64,000 nucleotides of DNA from Pseudoalteromonas sp. T1lg23B (GTDB lineage: Bacteria > Pseudomonadota > Gammaproteobacteria > Enterobacterales > Alteromonadaceae). The stretch is from positions 1,472,962-1,536,961 of the forward strand of contig NZ_PQBZ01000034.1 of assembly GCF_002964665.1 (NCBI RefSeq). Direction: 5' to 3'. The position numbers were made by a program, and so were the translations under genes. Below are positions 1-8,552 of the stretch, piece after piece. The number at the start of each line of letters is the position of its first letter. Position 1 is the stretch's first letter. The notes beneath the pieces are model-generated. The model was given only the letters and a program-made list of their open reading frames with translations. It searched no databases and had not been told where the DNA came from.

Positions 1-942
1 TGTCACATTCAATAGATGTAATTCGTTTTCAGTCCAAGGGCTCTGTAGATAACGCTCTAAATGTGATGCAGCGAAGCGTAAAAAAGACTTAGCCGAGTGA
101 GAAATATGCCTATCGGTTCGCACAACAAAATACCAGTGACTTGCTAGGTTGGTATCACATACGTCTAGCTTTGCAATATTTGATTGGTCTAGTCCCAAAA
201 CGTGCTCTGAGAGCACTGCAACGCCCATTCCAGCGCTCACCGCTTCACGAATAGCTTCATTACTGGCCATTTTTACGCTATTGGACAGCACCAAACCTCG
301 ACTTTGTAGTTCACTTTCAAACAACATTCGTGTCGCAGAACCTGACTCACGCAACAAGAAACGGTGTTTAACAACATCTGCAAGCGTAAGCCCTACCCTG
401 TGTGACAACGAGTGATTTTTCGGCGCGATAAATACTAGCGGATTCTTCAGAAACCTCGCAGCCTGTGCATGTTCTAGCGTCGGTGGATGGCTAAAAACAT
501 AAAGATCATCTTCACCGCGCTCAAAACGACTCAACACATGCTCCCGATTTCCAACCTCAACATGCATCTCAACATTTGGATGTGTGGCGCTAAATGGCCC
601 ATACAGCTTCGGTAAAATATACTGTGCGGTGTTAACCATCGCGATACGGCAATGTCCTCGCTCTCCACCACGCAGCTCTTCGAGATACCCTTGATAATCT
701 TCAAAGTGACCAAACACTTGCTGACAAGTTTGAAATAACCTTAATCCCGCATCGGTGGGATGCAAACGTTGTTGATAGGTATAAAAAAGCGGTTCCGCAA
801 CGGCTTCTTGCAAGCGTTTGATCTGCAAAGACACCGTCGGTTGCGTCAGGTGTAAACGTCGAGCAGTTTCACTGATCGAGCCACTTTTCACCACACTCAT
901 GAACACTTCTAGTAGCCGGAATGACACATGCCTTAAATCCAT
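1..942 (-). CDS. LysR-family transcriptional regulator (partial, C-terminus outside window)
   Basis: Translating the minus strand from the ATG at 940-942 gives 314 codons with no stop before the window edge, so the C-terminus is missing. The N-terminal winged helix-turn-helix is clear at about residues 3-62, with ARRLHLTQPTVSLQIKRL as the recognition region. An effector-binding domain follows, containing the typical segment SNEAIREAVSAGMGVAVLSEH. The gene is divergent from an SbtA-type bicarbonate permease across a 112-base gap that holds a dyad and half-site suited to LysR binding. I infer that it activates the permease, possibly in response to inorganic carbon as CbbR/CmpR relatives do; the sequence does not show the ligand. 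Family call is sure, target likely. Confidence 0.9.
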   Translation of the reverse strand, partial: MDLRHVSFRLLEVFMSVVKSGSISETARRLHLTQPTVSLQIKRLQEAVAEPLFYTYQQRLHPTDAGLRLFQTCQQVFGHFEDYQGYLEELRGGERGHCRIAMVNTAQYILPKLYGPFSATHPNVEMHVEVGNREHVLSRFERGEDDLYVFSHPPTLEHAQAARFLKNPLVFIAPKNHSLSHRVGLTLADVVKHRFLLRESGSATRMLFESELQSRGLVLSNSVKMASNEAIREAVSAGMGVAVLSEHVLGLDQSNIAKLDVCDTNLASHWYFVVRTDRHISHSAKSFLRFAASHLERYLQSPWTENELHLLNVT

Positions 943-951
943 TTCACCACC

Positions 952-1000
952 TATAGATATTTATCTATATTTAATAAGCAATTATTTTATTTTTATCTAT
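952..1000 (+). promoter_or_regulatory. Candidate LysR operator: dyad plus half-site
   Basis: TATAGATA at 952-959 and TATCTATA at 962-969 form a perfect inverted repeat with a 2-base spacer. The half-site TTATCTAT at 961-968 recurs at 993-1000, 32 bases downstream, about three helical turns. A far dyad (recognition site) with a nearer imperfect site abutting the -35 (activation site) is the standard arrangement for LysR regulators. A -10-like TAAGAT lies at 1014-1019, with a poor -35 seventeen bases upstream, as expected of an activated promoter. Confidence 0.55.
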
Positions 1001-1054
1001 CATAAATTCGCTCTAAGATCTTGTCCACATATTGAAATGAACGAGGGATACACC

Positions 1055-2001
1055 ATGCCTGATATTGTGGTTATGTTTTTTATTTTGGGTCTCACTGCTG
1101 GAATATTGCGTTCCGATCTGGCAATCCCTAAAGCAACATACGAAACGCTGAGCCTATTGCTCATGCTGACCATAGGTTTAAAGGGCGGTATGGTCTTCAT
1201 GGTAATCTCAGCTGGACCTTGCTCCCGGAGATGGCCACAGTGATGTTGCTTGGAGCATTGATCCCCTTAACCCTTTACCCTGTACTTAAACACCTCATTC
1301 AGCTGTCTACTGCAAACAGCGCCAGTATTGCCGCTCACTATGGTTCGGTAAGCGCAGGCACCTTTGCTGTTGCCCTAGCCTATGCCGAGTCGCAGCAACT
1401 TCAGGTGGGCGCAGAAGTGACCCTATATCTAGTTTTACTCGAGTTGCCAGCCATTATTGTCGGCCTTTTGCTATATCGTCGCTTTGGCGATGGCACCGAC
1501 ACTCGCAGTACTTTGTCACTTAAACATGTGTGGCATGAAACGCTCACTAATAAAAGCGTTATATTGCTTGTCGGCGGCGTCATCATTGGCATGATGTATG
1601 GCACTCAACAAGGTAGCCAAGTCACCAGCCTACTGACCAATAGTTTTAAGGTTGTATTAGCACTGTTTTTATTAGAGATGGGGCTTACCGCAGCGCAAAC
1701 GCTGCGACCGACGCCTTGGCATCATTGGAAACTCGCAAGCTTCGCGCTACTCACCCCAATGGCGCTTGGCAGTGTTGGTGTGGGGGTCGGTACTTTGTTA
1801 GGACTTGAATTGGGCTCAGTGGTCATATTGGCAAGCCTTGTTGCAAGCGCATCCTACATTGCTGCGCCTGCCGCTATCAAAGCGGCCATTCCTGATGCGG
1901 ATATTGGTCTGGCGATGCTCAGTTCATTAGGGCTGACATTTCCGTTTAACGTGATCATTGGAATTGGCGTGTACCATCAACTGGCATTGAGCGTTCACTA
2001 A
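1055..2001 (+). pseudogene. SbtA-type sodium-dependent bicarbonate permease, interrupted by a frameshift
   Basis: The reading frame opens at ATG 1055, after a GAGGG ribosome site at 1043-1047. It gives a membrane protein beginning MPDIVVMFFILGLTAGILR and reaching the family motif GLKGG, then runs into a stop at 1241-1243. From about 1189 the neighbouring frame continues the same family (LHGNLSWTLLPEM, then AAHYGSVSAGTFAVALA) to the stop at 2001. One missing base between about 1190 and 1200 explains this; with it restored the product has 315 residues and about ten hydrophobic segments, normal for SbtA/DUF897. SbtA proteins import bicarbonate with sodium. A TTG at 1219 could restart the C-terminal part, but half a permease is unlikely to work. 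The family is confident; whether the gene is dead or the base was miscalled is open. Confidence 0.8.
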
Positions 2002-2009
2002 AGCGTAAC

Positions 2010-2033
2010 AGCCCAGTTAAATCTGGGCTTTTC
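2010..2033 (+). terminator. Rho-independent terminator after the permease gene
   Basis: AGCCCAG (2010-2016) pairs with CTGGGCT (2023-2029) across a 6-base loop, followed by a short T run. It lies 9 bases after the permease stop and just touches the end of the convergent manB gene. Confidence 0.7.
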
Positions 2034-3471
2034 AAAATATTGCCGCAATACCAGACAACACTTCTGAAACCAATTTTTTTGCAACACCCCTTTCATTTGC
2101 TTCGCCATAACACCTTAGCTCTGGTGCATTACCCGATGGTCGAATATGAATAATATACCCCATATCTATGAGCCTGATGCGCACACCATCGGTGGTATCC
2201 AACTCAAGTTCTCCTTGATACGCGATATGCAAGCGCTCAAGTAACAACTGTGGATTTGTGGTCGCTAACTCAATAACATCAGCACTTCGATGGGCTGCAA
2301 AGTTTTGCAATCGGTCACTGTGGGTATACCTATGTATTGTATCCGCCACAACTTGGCTCAGCGGGTGACGAGGTAAATGTGCTAAAGCGCTTAATACAGG
2401 TAGCACAGCATCACGTGTTGGTAACTGCTGTAGTACTCTGTCATTGTCAGTAACAGCACAGCCAAGTATAAATCCACCATTGGCTTCAAAGCCTGCAACT
2501 CGGCAATAATCATTTTTTAAATCGACAATCCCAGCTATCACATAGGGTGAACCAATTTTTGTCCTTTTTACTTGCTTAAAAGCGCCTGTCGCCTCAATGG
2601 ACGTATTACAGTTAACTGGAATTGCCAGCGCTTCTATCATTAAATGTTTAGCGGCCAATAGCGATAATATATCCCCAGCTAAAAAATTCCCTTGCTCATC
2701 AGCCAACAGGGCTCTATCGCCATCACCATCTGTGGTAAATAACGCGTCAAGCTTGTGTAATGACACCCACTGTTGAGCTTGCACACGATCTGATTGCGTG
2801 ACCGCTTCCGTATCAATAGGCACAAATTGCTCACTGCGCCCAAGTAAAGTTACTTGTGCGCCCAATGCTTTCAGTATCGGCGGGTATATGTCTCTGCCCG
2901 CACTACTATGTTGGTAGATACCAATATGCTTGCCCATGAGCAGATCAGCTGGAAAGTAATCAACATAACGCTTTATATATTGCAGCTTCGCGTAATCGTT
3001 TACTTTGGGTAAGTCAGCTAACGGTCGTTGTGGCACATCAACAACCACATTCATAATCGCTAACTCATCCGCTTTACTGACCTCTCCATTAGCTAAATAG
3101 AATTTGATACCGTTACGGTCAAAAGGAATATGACTCCCTGTGATCATCATCGCGGGAATACGTTGTAACTGTGCGGCATAGGCTAATGCCGGAGTGGGAA
3201 TAACGCCATAATATTCGACATCACAGCCATAAAGCTTGAGCGCACTGATACATGCCTGAGCCATCTGCGGGCTACTTGGACGATTGTCAATGGCTAGCGC
3301 AACGCGTTTGGGGCGTTTTTGAATGGCTAAAAATGCCAGCGTGAACGCCATGCTTACAGAGGGTGTAAACTGACTTACTTTACCTCTAGCGCCACTCGTT
3401 CCAAAGCATACACCACTTTGCGCAATCACTTCGTTGCTATACATGTTAGTTGCGACCATATTGGTCATCAA
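2032..3471 (-). CDS. manB: Phosphomannomutase (alpha-D-phosphohexomutase family)
   Basis: The 479-residue protein belongs to the phosphohexomutase superfamily and should convert mannose 6-phosphate to mannose 1-phosphate in the cytoplasm for GDP-mannose synthesis. The motifs appear in order: TSGARGKV near the N-terminus, the phosphoserine loop TGSHIP (in place of the common TASHNP), the metal-binding DGDGDR, the sugar-binding GFEANGGF, and the C-terminal phosphate loop RPSGNAPELR. The length is normal. It overlaps the 3' end of manC by 26 bases on the same strand, so the pair is co-transcribed and probably translationally coupled; an internal ATG at 3444 would remove the overlap and is a possible true start. 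Phosphoglucomutase activity cannot be excluded, but the manC neighbour favours mannose. Confidence 0.88.
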   Translation of the reverse strand: MMTNMVATNMYSNEVIAQSGVCFGTSGARGKVSQFTPSVSMAFTLAFLAIQKRPKRVALAIDNRPSSPQMAQACISALKLYGCDVEYYGVIPTPALAYAAQLQRIPAMMITGSHIPFDRNGIKFYLANGEVSKADELAIMNVVVDVPQRPLADLPKVNDYAKLQYIKRYVDYFPADLLMGKHIGIYQHSSAGRDIYPPILKALGAQVTLLGRSEQFVPIDTEAVTQSDRVQAQQWVSLHKLDALFTTDGDGDRALLADEQGNFLAGDILSLLAAKHLMIEALAIPVNCNTSIEATGAFKQVKRTKIGSPYVIAGIVDLKNDYCRVAGFEANGGFILGCAVTDNDRVLQQLPTRDAVLPVLSALAHLPRHPLSQVVADTIHRYTHSDRLQNFAAHRSADVIELATTNPQLLLERLHIAYQGELELDTTDGVRIRLIDMGYIIHIRPSGNAPELRCYGEANERGVAKKLVSEVLSGIAAIF

Positions 3472-4855
3472 AACGGACTATATCATCCTCAGCTAAGTAG
3501 GCGCCCGACTGCACTTCTATTAGCTCTAAATCGACCTTGCCTGGGTTTTCCAAAGCGTGAACCTGTGCGATTGGGATATACACTGACTCATTTTCAGCGA
3601 CATATTGTTCTTTCTCACCAATAAGCACTTTGGCTGTACCCGCAACAACAACCCAATGCTCTGAGCGATGATGATGCATCTGCTTAGATAACCTAGCACC
3701 GGGTTTAACGGTAATACGTTTGACTAAGAATCTCTCGCCACGATCAAAGGCATCATACTTGCCCCAAGGACGATATACCTCACGATGAACACTCACTTCG
3801 GGTCGGTTTTCAGTTTGTAACTGTTGAGCAATTTGTTTGACCTTTTGGGTGTGCTCTTTATGTGCAACCAGCAACGCATCCTTGGTATTGATGATCACTA
3901 GATCTTGCACACCAAGAGTGGCTACAAGCTTATCTTCACTGTGTATTAAAGTGTTGTGTGTATCAAGAGCCTTAACATCACCTTTGATTGCGTTACCATT
4001 GCTATCTCTTTGCGATACATCCCACAATGCTGAAAACTCTCCAACATCACTCCAGTTAGCATCCAGAGGCACAACCACCGCATGTTGCGTGTGCTCCATC
4101 AGAGCATAATCGATTGAATCACTTGGGCATGCACAAAAAGCTTCCTGCTTGATACGTATAAAATCTAAATCAGGCTTTTGTTCGTTCATCGCCGCCTTAC
4201 ACGCAGTATAAATATCCTGTTGATACAGCTTTAATTCTTCAAGGTAACGGCTTGCTTTGAACATAAACATACCACTGTTCCAGTAATATTGACCTGTATT
4301 GAGATAATGCTCGGCAAGCTCTAAGCTGGGCTTTTCAACAAAGCTCTCAACTCGATAGCCATTGGGAGACTGTACTTGACCACTTTTAATATAGCCATAA
4401 CCAGTATGTGGGTGTGTAGGCACAATGCCAAACGTGACTAAGTGATTATGCTCGGCCAATACCAATGCTTGCGCAACGGCTTGCTGAAATGCCTTTTTAT
4501 CTGCTATCACATGGTCCGCGGCCTGCACCAGTAAAATAGGGTCATTCCCCTTTTCAAGCGCTTTCAAAGCAGCCAGTGCAATGGCTGGGGCAGTATTACG
4601 CCCCTCGGGTTCAAGTATGATTTGTGCATGTGTGTGATCGATTTGCCTAAGCTGTTCGGCAGTAATAAAGCGGTGCTCTTCATTACAAATAACCAATGGA
4701 CTGGAGTATGCCAATCCTTGCAAACGCAAAACGGTCTCCTGGAACAGGGAATGTTGTGAGTCGGTGAGAGCGAGGAATTGCTTTGGGTATTTTTCTCGGG
4801 ATAACGGCCAAAGGCGCGTACCGACACCACCGGCAATAATGACTGGTTGAAACAT
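3446..4855 (-). CDS. manC: Mannose-1-phosphate guanylyltransferase / mannose-6-phosphate isomerase (type II)
   Basis: This 469-residue bifunctional enzyme makes GDP-mannose for surface polysaccharide. The N-terminal nucleotidyltransferase domain (about 1-290) begins with IIAGGVGTRLWPLSREKYPK, the GTP-binding signature, and has FVEKP further in. The C-terminal cupin domain (about 320-465) carries the metal-binding HHHRSEHW and the PWGKYD motif of type II phosphomannose isomerases such as AlgA and ManC. The length matches that family. It is the first gene of the manC-manB pair; no other polysaccharide genes are in the window, so the sugar's end use cannot be read here. Confidence 0.93.
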   Translation of the reverse strand: MFQPVIIAGGVGTRLWPLSREKYPKQFLALTDSQHSLFQETVLRLQGLAYSSPLVICNEEHRFITAEQLRQIDHTHAQIILEPEGRNTAPAIALAALKALEKGNDPILLVQAADHVIADKKAFQQAVAQALVLAEHNHLVTFGIVPTHPHTGYGYIKSGQVQSPNGYRVESFVEKPSLELAEHYLNTGQYYWNSGMFMFKASRYLEELKLYQQDIYTACKAAMNEQKPDLDFIRIKQEAFCACPSDSIDYALMEHTQHAVVVPLDANWSDVGEFSALWDVSQRDSNGNAIKGDVKALDTHNTLIHSEDKLVATLGVQDLVIINTKDALLVAHKEHTQKVKQIAQQLQTENRPEVSVHREVYRPWGKYDAFDRGERFLVKRITVKPGARLSKQMHHHRSEHWVVVAGTAKVLIGEKEQYVAENESVYIPIAQVHALENPGKVDLELIEVQSGAYLAEDDIVRFDDQYGRN

Positions 4856-5002
4856 TTTTTACCTCACTCTACATCTAATTGGCGATCTTGTAAGAACACA
4901 AAGCCCGCGCAGTGCTGCTCAGCCGTGCATTGTAAACCAGCGAGCTTAGTTGATGATAGTGTATCCTCACTGCGCAACTTCTTTTTATAGTCGTTAAGGT
5001 AT
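4856..5002. other. Intergenic region upstream of manC with a long inverted repeat
   Basis: This should hold the manC promoter, but I cannot fix one. GCGCAGTG at 4907-4914 and CACTGCGC at 4968-4975 form a perfect 8-base inverted repeat with 53 bases between. It may be an operator pair or a leader structure; nothing in the sequence decides this. Confidence 0.35.
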
Positions 5003-5030
5003 AAAAAAACCCAGCATAAGCTGGGTTTTT
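5003..5030 (-). terminator. Rho-independent terminator after lpd
   Basis: AAAACCCAGC (5006-5015) and GCTGGGTTTT (5020-5029) form a perfect 10-base stem with an ATAA loop. A runs on one side and T runs on the other let it act in both directions. It ends the pyruvate dehydrogenase operon. Confidence 0.85.
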
Positions 5031-5055
5031 AAAGTATTAAGTAACAGTAATCAAA

Positions 5056-6480
5056 TTACTTTTTCTTAACTGCTTTTTTATTTGGTAAGTCAGTGATTGA
5101 ACCTTCAAAAATCTCGGCCGCTAGACCGATTGATTCGTTCAATGTTGGGTGTGCGTGAATGGTCAGTGCTAAGTCTTCACCGTCAGCGCCCATTTCTACT
5201 GCAAGGCCGATTTCACCAAGCATTTCACCTGCATTGATACCAACCATTGCACCACCGATCACACGACCAGACTCTTTATCAAAGATAAGCTTAGTTTGAC
5301 CTTCAGTACGTGCTGAAGCGATTGCACGACCAGAAGCAGCCCACGGGAATACCGCAGTTTCAATGCTCAGACCTTGCTCTTTAGCTTCTTTCTCAGTCAC
5401 ACCTACCCAAGCGATTTCTGGATCTGTGTAAGCGATTGAAGGAATACACTTAGGATCGAAGAAATGTTTCTTGCCCGAGATTACTTCCGCTGCAACGTGA
5501 CCTTCGTGAACGGCTTTGTGTGCCAACATAGGCTGACCTACGATGTCACCGATTGCGAAGATGTGGTCAACGTTCGTTTTCATTTGCTTATCTGTGTTAA
5601 TGAAGCCACGCTCATCAACGTTGATACCAGCTTTGTCAGCATCAAGCAGCTTACCGTTTGGTGTACGACCTACAGCCACTAGTACTTTGTCGTAACGTAC
5701 TGGCTCAGCAGGTGCATTCTTACCTTCAAAAGTAACATATAGGCCATCATCTTTTGCATCAACAGCCACAACTTTGGTAGAAAGCATAACGTTAAACTTG
5801 TCTTTAACGTAACGCTGATAAATTTTGATAACGTCTTTGTCAGCCGCAGGTACTAGTTGATCAGCAAACTCAACTACGTCGATTTGCGAACCTAGTGCAC
5901 GGTAAACAGTCCCCATCTCAAGACCGATGATACCACCACCTAAGACTAGTAACTTTTCTGGAACGTCTTTAAGTTCAAGTGCGCCAGTAGAGTCAATCAC
6001 ACGCTCATCTTCTGGGATGAAAGGTAGGCTAACTGGTTGTGAGCCCGCTGCGATAATAGCGTTATCGAAAGTAACGGTTGTTGTGCCTGCGTCGCCTTCA
6101 ACAGCAATGGTGTTTGCGCCTGTAAATTTACCGTAGCCATTAACTACTTTTACTTTACGCATCTTAGCCATACCGTCTAGGCCACCAGTTAGTTGGCCAA
6201 TAACAGACTCTTTCCACGAACGGATTTTGTCTAAGTCAATTTGTGGCGCACCAAACGTTACACCGTGAGATGACATTTCTGCCGCATCATCGATGACTTT
6301 AGCAACGTGTAATAATGCTTTTGAAGGAATACAACCAACATTCAAGCACACACCACCAAGGGTATTGCGAGATTCGATTAGTGTAACTTCTAAACCTAAA
6401 TCCGCAGCACGGAATGCTGCTGAGTAACCACCAGGACCACCGCCTAGTACAACAACTTGAGTTTTGATTTCGTTGCTCAT
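5056..6480 (-). CDS. lpd: Dihydrolipoyl dehydrogenase (E3)
   Basis: This FAD flavoprotein of 474 residues reoxidises the lipoyl groups of AceF and of the 2-oxoglutarate dehydrogenase complex, passing electrons to NAD. The N-terminal dinucleotide fold is VVLGGGPGGYSAAF. The redox disulfide is C45/C50 in GGVCLNVGCIPS. A second NAD-binding fold is LVLGGGIIGLEMGT, and the C-terminal catalytic HAHPTLNES supplies the His-Glu pair. An AAGG ribosome site precedes the ATG. It is the last gene of the pdh operon, 173 bases after aceF, with a strong hairpin in the gap; a separate promoter there, as known in E. coli, is possible. Confidence 0.97.
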   Translation of the reverse strand: MSNEIKTQVVVLGGGPGGYSAAFRAADLGLEVTLIESRNTLGGVCLNVGCIPSKALLHVAKVIDDAAEMSSHGVTFGAPQIDLDKIRSWKESVIGQLTGGLDGMAKMRKVKVVNGYGKFTGANTIAVEGDAGTTTVTFDNAIIAAGSQPVSLPFIPEDERVIDSTGALELKDVPEKLLVLGGGIIGLEMGTVYRALGSQIDVVEFADQLVPAADKDVIKIYQRYVKDKFNVMLSTKVVAVDAKDDGLYVTFEGKNAPAEPVRYDKVLVAVGRTPNGKLLDADKAGINVDERGFINTDKQMKTNVDHIFAIGDIVGQPMLAHKAVHEGHVAAEVISGKKHFFDPKCIPSIAYTDPEIAWVGVTEKEAKEQGLSIETAVFPWAASGRAIASARTEGQTKLIFDKESGRVIGGAMVGINAGEMLGEIGLAVEMGADGEDLALTIHAHPTLNESIGLAAEIFEGSITDLPNKKAVKKK

Positions 6481-6621
6481 GTTATTACCTTAACTATTAT
6501 TCGAACGGGACTGTACTCTTTTGAGTATCCGCACCCAAAAATGCCTGCCGCATACAAAAATTGAGGTACATGGCAGAGAGAGTTTTTAAGTGTGCGAAAG
6601 TGTATCATCCGCACAAAAAGA

Positions 6622-6648
6622 TGTCCCGCCTAAATAGTAGGCGGGACA
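6622..6648 (-). other. Strong hairpin between aceF and lpd
   Basis: TGTCCCGCCTA (6622-6632) and TAGGCGGGACA (6638-6648) form a perfect 11-base stem with a 5-base loop, starting 5 bases after the aceF stop. On the minus strand it is followed by ATCTTTTTG, a weak U run, so it could be a leaky terminator or a stabiliser of the upstream aceEF message. Confidence 0.7.
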
Positions 6649-6653
6649 ACAAA

Positions 6654-8540
6654 TTACATCACTAACTGGCGAATATCGCTCAAGTAGCTTGCAAGCGTTA
6701 CAGTAAACTTGGCTGCCAACGCACCGTCTATTACGCGGTGATCGTATGAACAGCTTAGCGGCACCATTAAGCGCGGCTCAAACTCTTTACCATTCCACTT
6801 AGGCTTCATCTCAGATTTAGATACACCTAAGATAGCCACTTCCGGCGCATTCACAATCGGCGTAAATGCCGTACCACCAATACCACCGAGGCTTGAGATA
6901 GTGAAACAACCACCTTGCATATCAGATGAGGTTAACTTTCCGTCACGTGCCTTGGCCGAAATTTCCATCAACTCGCGAGATAACTCAATAATGCCTTTTT
7001 TGTTTACATCACGAACTACCGGTACGACCAAGCCGTTTGGTGTATCTACCGCAATACCGATGTGTACATACTTTTTCAAAATAAGGCTTTCACCATCTTC
7101 AGACAGTGACGAGTTAAACGTTGGGAAGTCTTCAAGCGCTTTTGCCGCCGCTTTCATCACGAATACTAATGGCGTGATCTTCACACCCATTTTCTTCTTC
7201 TCAGCCAGTACATTCTGCTCTTTGCGGAATGCTTCTAGAGCGGTGATGTCAGCTTCATCGAACTGTGTAACATGTGGAATTTGAACCCAATTACGGTGTA
7301 AGTTCGCGCCAGATAGTTTTTGGATACGAGAAAGTTTCTTCTCTTCGATTTCACCAAACTTGCTGAAATCAACTTTTGGCCAAGGGATCAAGCCAAGTTC
7401 ACCACCACCAGCGTTAGTGCTTGCTGATTTGCCAGACTCAACTTGTTTAACCAGCTCTTTAACGTAGTTTTGTACGTCCTCTTTGATCACACGACCTTTA
7501 CGGCCTGTGCCTTTAACACGTGCTAGGTTTACACCAAACTCGCGTGCTAAACGACGAACTACAGGTGAGGCATGCGCATAAGATGAGTTTGCTTCAAAGT
7601 CTTCTTTTACACTTGATGCCGCTGATGCTGATGACTTCGGCGCAGGGCTTGAAGCTGGCGCTGGTTTCGACTCTGCTGGCTTGTCTGCTACTTTTTGTGG
7701 TGCACTACCAGCCACTTCAAAGACAAATATAAGTGAACCTGTAGACACTTTAGAACCTACTTCAACCTTCACTTCTTTAACAGTTCCTGCAAATGGTGCC
7801 GGAACTTCCATTGCAGCTTTGTCGCCTTCAACGTTTAATATTGATTGATCAGCTTCTACGCTGTCACCTACCGATACCATCACTTCAGTGACTTCAACTT
7901 CATCGCCGCCAATATCTGGTACGTGAACTTCTTTTAATTCAGACGATGTTGCGGTATCGGCTGGCTCAGATTTTGACTGTGGCGCATCTGAAGCACCGCT
8001 AGGTGCACCTGTTTCAAATACAAATACCAAAGAACCCGTTGATACTTTACCGCCAACTTCCACTTTGATTTCTTTAACAGTACCTGCAAATGGTGCAGGT
8101 ACTTCCATTGACGCTTTGTCACCTTCAACATTCAAAATTGATTGGTCGGCTTCAACGGTGTCGCCAACAGAAACCATGATCTCGGTAACTTCAACTTCAT
8201 CGCCACCGATATCTGGTACATGTACTTCCTGTAATTCAGTCGCGCTTGATGAGTCTGATGCAGGTTGCGACTTTTCTTGTACAGTAGTTTCGCTCTGTTG
8301 TGCGTCATCGGCAGCTTCAAAGATCATGATAAGTGAACCCGTAGATACCGTGTCACCTTCGCTGATTTTGATTTCTTTAACAGTACCTGCTTGTGCAGCA
8401 GGTACTTCCATTGATGCCTTATCACCTTCAACCGTGATAAGCGATTGTTCTTCACTCACCGAGTCCCCGACTTTTACGAGGATCTCTGTAACTTCAACTT
8501 CATCAGCACCAATATCTGGAACATGAATTTCGATTGTCAT
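6654..8540 (-). CDS. aceF: Pyruvate dehydrogenase dihydrolipoyllysine acetyltransferase (E2), three lipoyl domains
   Basis: This is the 628-residue core subunit of the pyruvate dehydrogenase complex. Three N-terminal lipoyl domains each carry the lipoylation motif GDKA(S/A)ME, with the modified lysines at about K41, K142 and K241, separated by Ala/Ser/Pro-rich linkers. A peripheral subunit-binding domain follows at about 325-361 ([14 protein letters not shown]), then the acetyltransferase domain with the active site [11 protein letters not shown] near the C-terminus. The three-lipoyl layout and length match E. coli AceF. Lipoyl domains 2 and 3 are almost identical in protein but differ at many synonymous positions, so the duplication is old and kept by selection. 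It lies 12 bases after aceE. Confidence 0.97.
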   Translation of the reverse strand: MTIEIHVPDIGADEVEVTEILVKVGDSVSEEQSLITVEGDKASMEVPAAQAGTVKEIKISEGDTVSTGSLIMIFEAADDAQQSETTVQEKSQPASDSSSATELQEVHVPDIGGDEVEVTEIMVSVGDTVEADQSILNVEGDKASMEVPAPFAGTVKEIKVEVGGKVSTGSLVFVFETGAPSGASDAPQSKSEPADTATSSELKEVHVPDIGGDEVEVTEVMVSVGDSVEADQSILNVEGDKAAMEVPAPFAGTVKEVKVEVGSKVSTGSLIFVFEVAGSAPQKVADKPAESKPAPASSPAPKSSASAASSVKEDFEANSSYAHASPVVRRLAREFGVNLARVKGTGRKGRVIKEDVQNYVKELVKQVESGKSASTNAGGGELGLIPWPKVDFSKFGEIEEKKLSRIQKLSGANLHRNWVQIPHVTQFDEADITALEAFRKEQNVLAEKKKMGVKITPLVFVMKAAAKALEDFPTFNSSLSEDGESLILKKYVHIGIAVDTPNGLVVPVVRDVNKKGIIELSRELMEISAKARDGKLTSSDMQGGCFTISSLGGIGGTAFTPIVNAPEVAILGVSKSEMKPKWNGKEFEPRLMVPLSCSYDHRVIDGALAAKFTVTLASYLSDIRQLVM

Positions 8541-8552
8541 TAGTAACGCCCC

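Noticed and set aside
818..1054. Upstream extension of the permease frame
   Set aside because: It runs over the LysR start and the divergent promoter; the ATG at 1055 with GAGGG fits the family N-terminus.
1055..2001. Programmed frameshift in the permease
   Set aside because: No slippery heptamer or stimulatory structure is visible at 1185-1205, and the family is not known to use one.
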